Part shown: one piece after another, positions 17,370 to 25,990 of the stretch
Numbering within the stretch: position 1 is the first letter of the stretch
Layout: every line of letters begins with the position of its first letter
DNA from: DATAZK01 sp963731205
Lineage (GTDB): Bacteria; Actinomycetota; Actinomycetes; Frankiales; Frankiaceae
DNA: 64,000 nt
Assembly: GCA_963731205.1 (NCBI GenBank)
Contig: CAVSUJ010000002.1
Span: 682,001 to 746,000 of the forward strand
Reading direction: 5' to 3'
Position numbers and translations under genes: made by a program
Notes under the pieces: model-generated
What the model was told of the DNA's origin: nothing
The model's input: only the letters and a program-made list of their open reading frames with translations
Databases searched by the model: none

Positions 17370-18160
17370 TTGCCGGCGGTCACCGCGAGGGTGACGACCC
17401 GATCGAGGCCTACCTCGATGAGTTGCTTGCCGCGCTGCGCGGTACGGCGCGTGACGTCCGGCGCTCTCTCGCGGAATGCGAAGCGCACCTGCGTGAGAGC
17501 GTCGACCGGCGCATCGCCTCCGGCAGCGAACCGCGGGAGGCCGAAGCCCAGGCGTTGAAGGCGTTCGGAAATGTCGGCGAGGTCGCCAAGCGCTTCAATC
17601 ACGCCCACCGGCCGCAGGCGCTCCGAGCGCTCGCACCCGGCCTGGCATTCCAGGCGTGGCGGCTGACCGCTGTGGGCCTCATCGCCATCGGCATCAGCGG
17701 TGTCGTCGCCTGGCTCACGGCCATGGCCGCGGGCACGTCCGCCGTGTTTGCCGACGCGCCGGGCACTCACTACGGGGCTAGTGCTTGCGCCCACTATCTA
17801 GCTGTCCAGCCGACCGCACGCAACTGTGCCGCCGCCGCGCTTCTGGAGGGCAGGGACGACGCGCTTGTGCAGCGCTGGGCGGCAGGTGTGCTCGGCGTCG
17901 TCCTGCTCGCCGCCTCGTTCTGGTGGCAGCGGCGACGGGCCGCGGCGCCTCAACCCATGAATGTGCGCATCTGCGCCGCGCTCATCGCTCTCACGGCGTT
18001 CGGTATTGCGGGCGTGGGTTTGACCGGCTATGGCGTCGACCGGGCCGTCATCAACACCGGAAGCGGCCAGTGGCTCTCGGCAGGCGGCGTCGCGGTCGCG
18101 TTTGCCATCGGCTACCTGGTGATCCTGTGGAGACGGATCACGGCGCTGCCCAGCAGCTGA
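17366..18160 (+). CDS. HAAS-domain membrane protein
   Basis: 264-aa protein with an N-terminal helical HAAS/DUF1700-type segment (residues 10-75, EAYLDELLAALRG through KAFGNVGEVAKRFN) and then about four transmembrane helices. HAAS domains are found almost always with PadR regulators and are thought to couple membrane state to transcription. An external loop between helices 1 and 2 has two Cys (GASACAHY and RNCAAAALL). Translationally coupled to the PadR gene. The exact signal is unknown. Confidence 0.8.
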   Translation: MIAGGHREGDDPIEAYLDELLAALRGTARDVRRSLAECEAHLRESVDRRIASGSEPREAEAQALKAFGNVGEVAKRFNHAHRPQALRALAPGLAFQAWRLTAVGLIAIGISGVVAWLTAMAAGTSAVFADAPGTHYGASACAHYLAVQPTARNCAAAALLEGRDDALVQRWAAGVLGVVLLAASFWWQRRRAAAPQPMNVRICAALIALTAFGIAGVGLTGYGVDRAVINTGSGQWLSAGGVAVAFAIGYLVILWRRITALPSS

Positions 18161-18178
18161 AGCTCTTGGAACGCAAAA

Positions 18179-18207
18179 CTGCCCCGCCGCGAGAAGCGGC
18201 GGGGCAG
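18179..18207 (-). terminator. Rho-independent terminator of the cold-shock gene
   Basis: A perfect 12-bp GC-rich stem with a 5-base loop is followed on the minus strand by TTTT. It lies 21 bases after the csp stop codon. It also faces the end of the HAAS gene and could act in both directions. Confidence 0.85.
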
Positions 18208-18228
18208 TAGTGCTTAAGCGTCAGACGC

Positions 18229-18432
18229 TCAGATGGGGCGGACCTGCTCCGCCTGGGGGCCCTTCTGGCCCTGGGTCACCTCGAACTCGACGCGCTGGTT
18301 CTCGTCGAGGCTGCGGTAGCCGTCGGTGGCGATCGCCGAGTAGTGCACGAAGACGTCAGCGCCTCCGCCGTCCTGGGCAATGAACCCAAAACCCTTCTCA
18401 GCGTTGAACCACTTCACGGTGCCCTGCGTCAT
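18229..18432 (-). CDS. Cold-shock domain protein, CspA family
   Basis: 67-aa OB-fold RNA chaperone. RNP1-like KGFGFIAQDG and RNP2-like VFVHYSAI are intact, and the length is exactly that of actinobacterial Csp proteins. It binds single-stranded RNA or DNA in the cytoplasm and prevents secondary structure. A strong GAAGGAGA ribosome site precedes the ATG. The roughly 100-base leader contains hairpins that could control expression, and a clean terminator follows, so it is a single-gene unit. Confidence 0.97.
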   Translation of the reverse strand: MTQGTVKWFNAEKGFGFIAQDGGGADVFVHYSAIATDGYRSLDENQRVEFEVTQGQKGPQAEQVRPI

Positions 18433-18526
18433 GCTTGTCTCCTTCGGGGGGACGATTTTTCAGCACCCGCATGGTGCGGATCCCGGGTTGCCGCGGAAGT
18501 TCGTCATCCCCTCCGGAAGGATCCGG

Positions 18527-18567
18527 AAAAAACAACAAGCGCCCGCTGTAAATCCCGCGAGCGCTTG
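18527..18567 (-). promoter_or_regulatory. Terminator-like hairpin in the cold-shock gene leader
   Basis: Read on the minus strand, CAAGCGC pairs with GCGCTTG (18567-18561 with 18542-18536) and is followed by a T tract (18532-18527) about 95 bases before the csp start codon. This looks like an intrinsic terminator inside the leader, i.e. a possible attenuator or cold-responsive switch. A second self-complementary element (TCCGGA twice) lies just downstream. If the csp promoter is downstream of it, it would simply insulate the gene. Confidence 0.45.
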
Positions 18568-18726
18568 ATACGTACGAGGAAATGCAACTGCAACCGGGAT
18601 CAACGGTAGCACCTTCTGACCCCCGCGCAAGCCTGACGCCGGCTTCAGATGCGGTTCGGCACGTCGGATCGGCGAATGTTGGCGTCGGCTGCCCGTGATG
18701 GATAGCGTGACCTCGGGTTCGGATAG

Positions 18727-19584
18727 GTGCCCACGCTGCTCTGCTCACTGCAGGTTTCGGGGGTGGGCCCGGGCGCCGTCACGGTCCCATCCGACACGGA
18801 GCACCCAGTGGGTTCAGAGGGTCCGTCCGACCCGTCCGTCGACCCTGCGCCACTCGACGAGATCACCCTCGCGGCCGCCTACGGTCAGCTGCAGTCGCTG
18901 CTGCTCGAAAGCGACGACGTCGCCGGCTTCCTGGAGCAGCTGGCGGTGCTGTCCGTCGCCGTCGTCCCGGCCGCCGCCTGCGGCATCACGTTGCGCGGCG
19001 AACGCGACGCGTTCACCGTCGCGAGCAGCGATCAACTCGCCCGTGACGTCGACGAGATCCAATACGGCCGTGGCCAAGGTCCGTGCCTGGCCGCGATGAA
19101 CAACGGTGAACAGGTGCTCGTCACCGATCTCGCCGATGACGAGCGGTGGCCGGAGTATCGCGTTCACGCTCTCGAACGCGGTATCGCCAGCTCCCTGTCA
19201 CTGCCGCTCGACGTCTCCGGCCAGACCGTCGGCGCGCTGAACCTCTACGGCACGAAAGCGCAGCAGTTCGATCCCGACGCGATCCGGCGAGCCGAGGCGT
19301 TCAGCCGGCAGTCGGCGACGGCGTTGACCATCATGATGCGCCACGCCTCGCAGCTCACCCTGGCCGGCCAGCTGCGCGAGGCGCTGGAGTCGCGGGCCGT
19401 CATCGATCAGGCGATCGGCATCATCATGGGTCAGAGGCACTGCGCCGCTCCGGATGCATTCGGCGTCCTGCGGCAGGCCTCGCAGCATCGCAACGTCAAG
19501 CTGAGCGTCATCGCCGCCGAACTCATCGAGCTGGCTTCCGGGCAGCCGCCGCAGCCGCCGCGGCCCTTCACCCAGCGCGGCTGA
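18727..19584 (+). CDS. GAF and ANTAR domain RNA-binding antiterminator
   Basis: 285-aa regulator. A GAF sensor domain covers about residues 50-190 (GRGQGPCLAAM, LSLPLDVSGQTVGALNLYG), followed by an ANTAR domain (LREALESRAVIDQAIGIIMG through AELIELAS) that binds tandem RNA hairpins to prevent termination. The GTG start gives a long, Pro/Ser-rich N-terminal tail of about 40 residues. This architecture is abundant in actinobacteria; no target hairpin pair is evident nearby. It stands alone, convergent with hypE. Confidence 0.9.
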   Translation: MPTLLCSLQVSGVGPGAVTVPSDTEHPVGSEGPSDPSVDPAPLDEITLAAAYGQLQSLLLESDDVAGFLEQLAVLSVAVVPAAACGITLRGERDAFTVASSDQLARDVDEIQYGRGQGPCLAAMNNGEQVLVTDLADDERWPEYRVHALERGIASSLSLPLDVSGQTVGALNLYGTKAQQFDPDAIRRAEAFSRQSATALTIMMRHASQLTLAGQLREALESRAVIDQAIGIIMGQRHCAAPDAFGVLRQASQHRNVKLSVIAAELIELASGQPPQPPRPFTQRG

Positions 19585-19605
19585 GAGGGCAGGCTTCGGC
19601 AGGCT

Positions 19606-20695
19606 TCAGCAGATGCGTGGCAGCGGATCCCCGACGAGCATGTCGATGAGCCGGTGGCCGCCGAAGCCGGTGCGTCCGAGCACCCGGCCCGGTGGCTCGT
19701 CGCGCACTTCCCCCACGATGGCCGCGTCGGTTCCGCCGTCGAGGCGCTGCATGGCGGCCAGCGCAGCATCGGCATGCTCAGCTGCGACGAACGCGACGAG
19801 CTTTCCCTCGTTGGCCATGTACAGCGGATCGATCCCGAGGATCTCGCCGGCGCCCTTCACCTCCTCGCGCAGCGGGACGCGCGACTCCTCCAGGACGATG
19901 CCGACCTCGGCCGCCATGGCGATCTCGTTCAGCACGGTTGCCAGGCCGCCGCGGGTCGCATCTCTCATGCAACGCAGGCCCTTTCCGCAGGTGTCGATGA
20001 GTGTCGACGCGAGTGGCCAGAGCGAGCGGGTGTCGCTGCTGACATCGGCCTCGATGTCCAGATCACCACGGGCGAGCAGGATCGCGACGCCGTGATCGCC
20101 GATCGTCCCGGAGACCAGGACCTTGTCGCCCGGCCGCACGTTTTCCGGGGCGAGCGCCGTCGCGTCATCGAGCAGCCCGACGCCCGTGGTGGTGATGTAC
20201 ATCGAGTCGCACTTGCCCCGCTCGACCACCTTCGTGTCACCGGTGATGACCGTGACTCCTGCTCGCTCGCGCGGCTTCACCCATCGCCGCGATCTCGGCA
20301 CGCAGCACGTCGGCCGGCAGTCCCTCTTCGAGCACGAGCGCAGCGGAAAGGGCGAGCGGACGGGCGCCGCTCACGGCGAGATCGTTGACCGTGCCGTTGA
20401 CAGCCAATTCTCCGATGGAGCCGCCGGGGAAACGGATCGGGCGCACGACGAAGGAGTCGGTGGTCATGGCCAATCGGGCGGTGCCTACCGTGAGCAGTCC
20501 GGCATCGGTCAGCTGCTCGAGCGCCGGGTTGGCCAGCTGCGGGACGATGAGCCCTTCGACGAGTGCGCGGCTCGCCTTCCCGCCGGCACCATGAGCCATG
20601 GTGATCCGCTCGTCGCGGAAACGTTGGGGACGGCGCCGCATCGCCTCGATACGCTCGCCGACCTGGCTCTCGGTTTGGCTGGTGGTGACGCTCAC
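19606..20695 (-). pseudogene. hypE: HypE, hydrogenase cyanide-ligand assembly protein (frame broken)
   Basis: HypE dehydrates the carbamoyl group passed from HypF to form the CN ligands of the NiFe site. GTG 20695 overlaps the hypD stop (GTGA). The first part runs to AEIAAMGEAARA; the rest, from GVTVITGDTKVVERGKCD to the C-terminal PRIC motif with its essential Cys, is in another frame. The break is at 20261-20270 (GCGAGCGAGC on the minus strand) and needs one base removed (or a 4-base GAGC repeat collapsed), giving about 362 aa, normal for HypE. Both halves are well conserved, so a sequence error or very recent mutation is likely. Confidence 0.88.
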
Positions 20696-21819
20696 CGCAG
20701 CACCTCGAGTGTCAGCCGCTGCTTCGCGTACTGGCCGTAGTTGTAGTAGGCGGCGCAGGCTCCCTCGGAGGACACCATGCACGTACCGATCGGCGTCTCG
20801 GGCGTGCAGGCAGTGCCGAAAACCTTGCATTCCCAGGGCTTCAGCACGCCTTTGAGCACCTCACCGCACTGGCACGCCTTGGGATCGGCGACGCGCACGC
20901 CCGGCAGTTCGTACCGCAACTCGGCGTCGAACCTGGCGTACTTGGGGGCGAGCGCCAGCGCCGAGTGGGCGATCGAGCCGAGGCCACGCCACTCGAAGAA
21001 CGGGCGCAGCGCGAAGACGTCGGCAAGAACCTTGAGCGCCGCCGGGTTGCCGTCGTACTGGACGACGCGCCCGTACTGGTTTTCGATCTCCGCCTTTCCC
21101 TCCGAGAGCTGCTTCATGATCAGGTACACCGACTGGAGCAGATCCAGTGGCTCGAAACCCGAACAGACAAGGGGCATTTCGAAGTCGCGGCTGATCCACT
21201 CGTACGGGCGGCAGCCGATCACCGTCGACACGTGACCGGGGCCGATGAAGGCGTCGAGCCGCAGGTCCGGGGAGTCCAGTATCGCTTTGATGGCGGGGAT
21301 GATCGTGACGTGGTTGCAGAACACCGAGAAGTTCTCGATGCCCTCGGCCGCAGCTCGCTGGACGGTGAGTGCCGTCGAAGGGGCCGTCGTCTCGAAGCCG
21401 ATCGCGTAGAAAACCACTTGCCTGTCGGGGTTTTGCCGGGCGATGCGCAGCGCGTCGAGCGGCGAATAGACCATGCGGATGTCGGCGCCGCGGGCGTTGG
21501 CGTCAAGGAATGAGCCGTGCCCGCCGGGCACCCGCATCATGTCGCCGAAGCAGGTGAGGATCACGCCGTCGTGCTCGGCGATCGCGATGCCGTCGTCGAC
21601 CCGGCCCATCGGGATGACGCAGACCGGGCAGCCCGGACCGTGCACCAGTTCGATGCTTTCGGGGAGATGGTCCTGCACTCCGTAGCGGTAGATGGTGTGA
21701 GTGTGGCCGCCGCACACCTCCATGAGCTTGTAGTGGCGGCCGGGTTCGCAAAGCGCCGTGATCTGCCGGCCCAGCATCTCGGCCAGTTCGGGATCGCGGT
21801 ACTCGTCGACGAATCGCAT
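20692..21819 (-). CDS. hypD: HypD, Fe(CN)2CO assembly scaffold
   Basis: 375-aa [4Fe-4S] protein that, with HypC, carries the iron atom while CN and CO are attached. Conserved blocks are MEVCGGHTHTIYRYG, GPGCPVCVIP, FYAIGFETTAPS, FCNHVTIIPA and the Cys-rich C-terminal end (ACQCGEVL, WECKVFGTACTP, EGACAAYYNY). The start at 21819 gives MRFVDEYRD, the standard HypD beginning; the upstream in-frame reading overlaps the HypC-like gene. The stop overlaps the hypE start. Confidence 0.96.
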   Translation of the reverse strand: MRFVDEYRDPELAEMLGRQITALCEPGRHYKLMEVCGGHTHTIYRYGVQDHLPESIELVHGPGCPVCVIPMGRVDDGIAIAEHDGVILTCFGDMMRVPGGHGSFLDANARGADIRMVYSPLDALRIARQNPDRQVVFYAIGFETTAPSTALTVQRAAAEGIENFSVFCNHVTIIPAIKAILDSPDLRLDAFIGPGHVSTVIGCRPYEWISRDFEMPLVCSGFEPLDLLQSVYLIMKQLSEGKAEIENQYGRVVQYDGNPAALKVLADVFALRPFFEWRGLGSIAHSALALAPKYARFDAELRYELPGVRVADPKACQCGEVLKGVLKPWECKVFGTACTPETPIGTCMVSSEGACAAYYNYGQYAKQRLTLEVLR

Positions 21820-21821
21820 GC

Positions 21822-22049
21822 TCACCCTCCCAGCCGCTCGATGGCGACACCGGCATGCACCAGGAGCCGTTCGCCCGCGGTCACCGGTTGCACCAGTTCG
21901 ACGGCGACCGTCTCCTCGCGTCCCTGCTCGTCCCGGCAGCGAGCATCGCCACCCTCGACCGTGAGCACAGTGAGCGCGACTGCGACGTCGCCGCACGTGA
22001 TGCAGCCGGGCTCGGCCGAGCAATCTCGGTAGGTCATGCTCGTACTCAC
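21822..22049 (-). CDS. Second HypC/HupF-like hydrogenase chaperone
   Basis: 75-aa protein of the HypC/HupF small beta-barrel family. It lacks the N-terminal MCLAIPG of true HypC and instead has an internal CSAEPGCITCGDVA segment. Its C-terminus, VTAGERLLVHAGVAIERL, matches the HypC barrel end. Such extra HypC-like proteins occur in actinobacterial hydrogenase operons and may serve a specific step or act as a large-subunit chaperone. It overlaps hypC (ATGA) and lies two bases before hypD. Confidence 0.82.
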   Translation of the reverse strand: MSTSMTYRDCSAEPGCITCGDVAVALTVLTVEGGDARCRDEQGREETVAVELVQPVTAGERLLVHAGVAIERLGG

Positions 22050-22321
22050 TCGATACTCGACTCGGCCACGGCCTGGAGCTCGTCCTCGAACGACTGGCCC
22101 ATCATCTCCAGCATTGACAGCGCTTCTGCCGCCTCGCTCTCGTTGATCTTCGACATCGCGAAGCCCACATGGATCAGGATGTAGTCGCCGATGCGCAGTG
22201 CCTCGTCCTCCATCAGGCCGATGTTGATTTTGCGCTTGACGCCGACGACGTCAACGAGCGCAAGCTGATCGCCGTTTCCGGGCAGGAACTCGACGATGCG
22301 ACCGGGGATGGCGAGGCACAC
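22046..22321 (-). CDS. hypC: HypC, hydrogenase maturation chaperone
   Basis: 91-aa chaperone with the canonical MCLAIPGRIVEF start (Cys2 binds iron) and the barrel segment GDYILIHVGFAMSKI. It partners HypD in building Fe(CN)2CO and then delivers it to the large subunit. The C-terminal helix is acidic. It follows hypA by 15 bases and overlaps the HypC-like gene. Confidence 0.95.
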   Translation of the reverse strand: MCLAIPGRIVEFLPGNGDQLALVDVVGVKRKINIGLMEDEALRIGDYILIHVGFAMSKINESEAAEALSMLEMMGQSFEDELQAVAESSIE

Positions 22322-22336
22322 GGCTGGCAGGTCTCC

Positions 22337-22729
22337 CTAGTGGGTGTGGGTGTGCGAAGGGACGAGCTCGCTCGCAGCGTCAGGTTCCGCTGCAGCGCCG
22401 GCGTATTCGAGCCATTCGAGGATGACCTCATCGCCTCCGTGGGTTGCCACTTCCAAGCTGCCGCAGGCCGGACAGGCCGGCGAAGGATCGGGCGCCTCGA
22501 AGTCGTGCCGGCAGTCCATGCAGTGCCCCTGCACCGGGACGACGACCACTTCGGTCAGCGCGCCGGCGGCAGGACCGCCCGCGGCCGCCAGCTCGAACGA
22601 CTGCTGGAACGCGTCGGCCACGACCCGATGGACCGCGCCGATGCGCACTCCCACCCGGACGACAGGACGGCCTTTCGCCCGGCGCGTCACCGCCTCCAGG
22701 ACGCCCTCGCAGTAGCTCATCTCGTGCAT
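22337..22729 (-). CDS. hypA: HypA, nickel insertion protein
   Basis: 130-aa nickel metallochaperone. It has the N-terminal MHEMS nickel site (His2) and a zinc finger formed by CMDCRHDF and CPACGS. Unusually the C-terminus adds about 25 residues ending in HTHTH, a likely extra metal-binding tail of the type normally seen in HypB. No hypB is found in this locus, so this tail might partly compensate (inference). Confidence 0.95.
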   Translation of the reverse strand: MHEMSYCEGVLEAVTRRAKGRPVVRVGVRIGAVHRVVADAFQQSFELAAAGGPAAGALTEVVVVPVQGHCMDCRHDFEAPDPSPACPACGSLEVATHGGDEVILEWLEYAGAAAEPDAASELVPSHTHTH

Positions 22730-22753
22730 GACGCGATCCCTTGGCTCCCGGTC

Positions 22754-22873
22754 CTACATGGACCGCATCTTCATGTACCGCTGGACATCCGGCACGGCTT
22801 GCTTGCCGATCACGACCCCGATGGCTATCACCGCCAGGCCCACCATCGACGTGAGGATTCCGAGAGCCCTCAT
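22754..22873 (-). CDS. 39-aa single-span membrane peptide of the hydrogenase operon
   Basis: Short gene with a good ribosome site (GGAAAGGAG, 5 bases before the ATG). Its start overlaps the maturation protease stop (ATGA), and it ends 24 bases before hypA. The product begins MRALGILTSMVGLAVIAIG, a single transmembrane helix, followed by a basic tail ending YMKMRSM. Similar tiny membrane peptides occur in actinobacterial uptake-hydrogenase operons. Its role is unknown; membrane docking of the soluble enzyme is one idea. Confidence 0.75.
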   Translation of the reverse strand: MRALGILTSMVGLAVIAIGVVIGKQAVPDVQRYMKMRSM

Positions 22874-23370
22874 GGCGTCTCCTTTCCAGAGCGCGGGATC
22901 GCAGCAACAGCAAGGTGTTCGGAGAGCACCTCGAAGACGAGATCGACTGCCGGATCGACGGCGGCTGCGACATCCGGCGTCAAACCCATGCCTTCGCCCA
23001 CCTCCGCCGGCTGGCAGCCGACGATGTACGTAGGCGGCAGCGCACCGCCGAGTTGCCCGAGGCTCGCCAGGACGGCGACCGGCGCCATGCCATGGGCGTC
23101 GAGCTCACCTTCACCGAGGTCGTCAGGGCCTACCTCGAGCACCGACAGGTCGCCTGGCTTGCCGTCACCGGGGAGCGCGTCGATGACCACCAGACCCGCG
23201 TATCCATCGAGCAAGTCGTACGCGAGATGCATGCCGCGGATCCCGTAGTCGGTGACGCGCACACCGTCAGGGAGTGGATGCGCGGCCAAGCGCCGGGCGA
23301 CCTCGCTGCCGAACCCGTCGTCGGTGAGGAAGACGTTGCCGATGCCGGCCACCAGGATCTCGTCGCTCAT
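22870..23370 (-). CDS. Hydrogenase maturation protease
   Basis: 166-aa nickel-dependent endopeptidase of the HyaD/HybD family, which removes the C-terminal tail of the large subunit after metal insertion. The nickel-sensing motif GIGNVFLTDDGFGSEV contains the conserved Asp, and VVIDALPGDGKPGDL and the DAHGMAP His region follow. The substrate would be HhyL in this operon, cut after His575. ATGA overlaps on both sides. Confidence 0.93.
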   Translation of the reverse strand: MSDEILVAGIGNVFLTDDGFGSEVARRLAAHPLPDGVRVTDYGIRGMHLAYDLLDGYAGLVVIDALPGDGKPGDLSVLEVGPDDLGEGELDAHGMAPVAVLASLGQLGGALPPTYIVGCQPAEVGEGMGLTPDVAAAVDPAVDLVFEVLSEHLAVAAIPRSGKETP

Positions 23371-24719
23371 GGGTCGCTCACCTCCAGCGGCTCGACTTCT
23401 TCGGGACCGAAGTAGTAAAAGCGGCCGGTGGTGTCGTACAGGTCGCGGCCCGGATCGTCCTCGAGGACGACGGCGACGTGGGTGGCACCGTCGAGGTCGA
23501 AGTAGACGCGTTGCACGACGGCCGTCATGCCCGCGAGGAAGAGATCCTGAGCATCCGCCTGCCGCGACGGTCGCAGCCGCACCCGGCTGCCCTTGGCGAC
23601 CAGAATCCCATTGACCACAACACCATCTGTGGTCGGATCCACGAGGTTCTCACCGAACACCGGAATGTCGGTGAGGTCGATGGTGTGCGGCGCCTGCGCG
23701 GGACGCTGGGCCCCGTGCAGCCCGGCAAGCTCCTCCGGCGACATCGCGTCACAGCGGGCGAGGATCGCTGCCGCCCGCGGGTCGGTGCCGCGCGCTTCCG
23801 CCTTCTCCTGCTCGGTCATTGTCATGACGCGCAGGGTCAGGATCTCATCGATCTCAGTGGCATCGAAGAGGTCGCCCGCACTCTCCGGGGCGATCGAGGG
23901 ATGGTCGCCGAGGATGATCGGGGCGACGAGCACGGCGTCGGGCCCCTCGTCGGTCTCGATCAGCACCGGCCAGCAGCGCGATTGCGTGAACGTCTTGGTG
24001 TCCGCGTCGGCCCAGTCGGGACCGTCCAGCAGCGAGAGGAACCGCGTGCCCTGGGCGGTCAGCAGAATGTGCGTCCCGACAAAGGAATAGCGGGCGGCGA
24101 CGTCACGCGCCGATGCTCCCGCGATCTCGGCCCGCGACCACCAGGTGTTGTTCTCCGCCGCCAGGGTGAGCACGGTCAGCCGCGGGTCGGTGCCGCGCCG
24201 GGCGGTGAGCGTGACGGTGCCGTGCAGGGCGGCGTGTCGGCGAGTGAGGCGTCCGACGATGCGCCCGTTCTCCGTCAGGTCCTCGAACTCCTCCCCCGCA
24301 GGTGCGCTGACCGGCAGCTCGCGCGGCGACTCGAGCGCGTCCAGCGGGATGTTGCGCAGCGCGACCTCACGCGAGACCGCTTCGTGGAACGGGACCCAGC
24401 GCGAGCCTCCGACAGTGAGCTCGTCGACCTCCTGCCAGCCTCGAGCGGTGCAGCACTCGACGACGCGCGACTGCACCTGCAGGAAACGCACGTAGACGTC
24501 GACGAAAGCCGCCGCGCCTGACTCAACCGATTCCAGCGCGACCTCGGTGAGCATCGTCGCCGGCTCCCCGGCCCCGGCTTCGGCAGCGCCCGGCGGTCCG
24601 AGCACCCCGAACTGCCAACGCACCTGATTCTTCGGCGACGACGCCCGGTACGGGTACAGCAGATAGCCCTCGTACAGCACGGCATCGGCGACCTGGTGCG
24701 CCCGCGTCAGACCGGTCAT
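23367..24719 (-). CDS. Conserved protein of unknown function in group 1h hydrogenase loci
   Basis: 450-aa protein I cannot assign to a known activity. It has no signal peptide, membrane helix or Cys cluster. The final 90 residues (from DIPVFGENLVDPTTDGVVVNG) look like a small beta-barrel, with KGSRVRLRPS and VYFDLDGATHVAVVLEDDP resembling SH3-like or HypC-like folds, and end in GRFYYFGPEEVEPLE. ATGA overlaps with DUF6084 and the protease mean it is made with the enzyme. It is a candidate dedicated assembly or electron-transfer factor. Confidence 0.8.
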   Translation of the reverse strand: MTGLTRAHQVADAVLYEGYLLYPYRASSPKNQVRWQFGVLGPPGAAEAGAGEPATMLTEVALESVESGAAAFVDVYVRFLQVQSRVVECCTARGWQEVDELTVGGSRWVPFHEAVSREVALRNIPLDALESPRELPVSAPAGEEFEDLTENGRIVGRLTRRHAALHGTVTLTARRGTDPRLTVLTLAAENNTWWSRAEIAGASARDVAARYSFVGTHILLTAQGTRFLSLLDGPDWADADTKTFTQSRCWPVLIETDEGPDAVLVAPIILGDHPSIAPESAGDLFDATEIDEILTLRVMTMTEQEKAEARGTDPRAAAILARCDAMSPEELAGLHGAQRPAQAPHTIDLTDIPVFGENLVDPTTDGVVVNGILVAKGSRVRLRPSRQADAQDLFLAGMTAVVQRVYFDLDGATHVAVVLEDDPGRDLYDTTGRFYYFGPEEVEPLEVSDP

Positions 24720-25358
24720 GAGCGGGCCTCCGCCGGCGCCGGGATCAGTTCAGCGATCGTCTCTTCCCAGCTCGTCAAGCCGCGCGCGGTGCGGTAGCGG
24801 GCGAGCGCGTCGATGGTCTCGCGATCGAGCCGGATCCAGCCGCTGGCGGGGAAGTACAGATCCATCAGCTGATGCCACACGCCTACCGGCAGCCGGCATT
24901 CGGCCTCGAGCGACCACGAGAGCTGCTCGGCCGCAAATCCGCTTGTCCCACGGGTGAAAACGGTGCCGCTGAACAGCAGCACCAGGGGGATGTCTCCACC
25001 TTTCAGCGCGTGGATGTACTTGGTGCCGCTGACGTCGAAGTCGTACGTGCACGCCACGGGCAGGTCGAATTCACGGGCACCTTCGAAGCCCTGCACCATC
25101 GCCGTCGCATGCGTCCACAGGAAAGGCTTCAGGGTGCTGGCGTAGCGGTCCGAGGTGCCGAACAGATCGGCCAGCGCCTTCCTGCTCCGCCGGGTCGTAC
25201 GGCCGCCGCTGCGGTTCGATCCGCAGCTGGCAGCGCAGCGCGATCGCGTGCACCGTCGCCCCGCTGGTCTCGCTCACTCGCATCCGGAAGAGCAGGTGCG
25301 GCGCGGCGGCGAACTCCTGCGGCGCGACGTCGAGGACGTCGAAGGACAGCGCGGTCAT
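24716..25358 (-). pseudogene. DUF6084-family hydrogenase-operon protein (frame broken)
   Basis: About 213-aa protein after correction. The 5' part (MTALSFDVLDVAPQEFAA to YDPAEQE) and the 3' part (ALADLFGTSDRYASTLKPF to the C-terminus) are in different frames. Deleting one G of the GAAGGCG run at 25177-25181 joins them smoothly. It appears to be a beta-rich soluble protein whose conserved core includes GTKYIHALKGGDIPLVLLFSG. The family has no known function and occurs beside high-affinity hydrogenases. ATGA overlaps at both ends are preserved, which argues that the gene is under selection and the break is recent or artefactual. Confidence 0.82.
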
Positions 25359-25990
25359 GACGCCGCCGCCGGCCGGCTTTTCTCGCGCAGCTCGGCGAAG
25401 AATTCGGCGAGGCGCTTGCGGACGTCCTGGCCGCCGTCGAAGCCGCGCCAGAGCATCCGCAGATGCCCGACGAGTTCGTAACAGATGTCGATCGGGACGA
25501 GGAACGCTGTCGTCCGGTTTTCGTTCTGCTCACCGGTGTGGACGAGCAGCGCCTCCACGTCGGGCTTGAGCGTCGAGAGCCCGGGGACAGCGGCCACCAC
25601 TCGCTCCCACGCCTGCAGCGGGAGTTCGGACTCGGTGGCCCCGGCCGGCCCCGGGTAGAAGGCGACCACCCGCTCCATCGTGGAGTTCAGGAACAGAAAC
25701 GCCGTGCCTACGGGCAATTCGAGCTCGTCCCAGACCGGGGTGGGGATCGTCTCGAAGGACAGGTAGCGGTCCGGAACGGCGCGGTAGACGAGGTCGGCGT
25801 CCTCATGGGTGAAGAGCAGGTAGCACGGGCGGCAGGTACACATCAGCAAGCGACTATTGATGTTCACCACATGCGGGTGGTCGTCGGCCCGCGGGGCACC
25901 GCACATGTCGCAGCGCTCGTATGCCGGCGGCTCCGGCCTTCCCGCGCGGATACGCGAGAGGACCGAGAGTGCTCCCGGGCTGATGCTCAT
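25355..25990 (-). CDS. DUF5947-family hydrogenase-operon protein
   Basis: 211-aa protein. The N-terminal third carries CDMCGAPRADDHPH and CTCRPCYLLF, four or five Cys that could bind zinc or an iron-sulfur cluster. The rest is alpha-beta with FLFLNSTMERVVAFYPGPAG and VEALLVHTG as conserved stretches. The start at 25990 overlaps the NifU-like stop (ATGA). The family is found with actinobacterial [NiFe]-hydrogenases but has no described function; the metal site and its place after a NifU-like gene suggest a role in cluster handling. Confidence 0.87.
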   Translation of the reverse strand: MSISPGALSVLSRIRAGRPEPPAYERCDMCGAPRADDHPHVVNINSRLLMCTCRPCYLLFTHEDADLVYRAVPDRYLSFETIPTPVWDELELPVGTAFLFLNSTMERVVAFYPGPAGATESELPLQAWERVVAAVPGLSTLKPDVEALLVHTGEQNENRTTAFLVPIDICYELVGHLRMLWRGFDGGQDVRKRLAEFFAELREKSRPAAAS

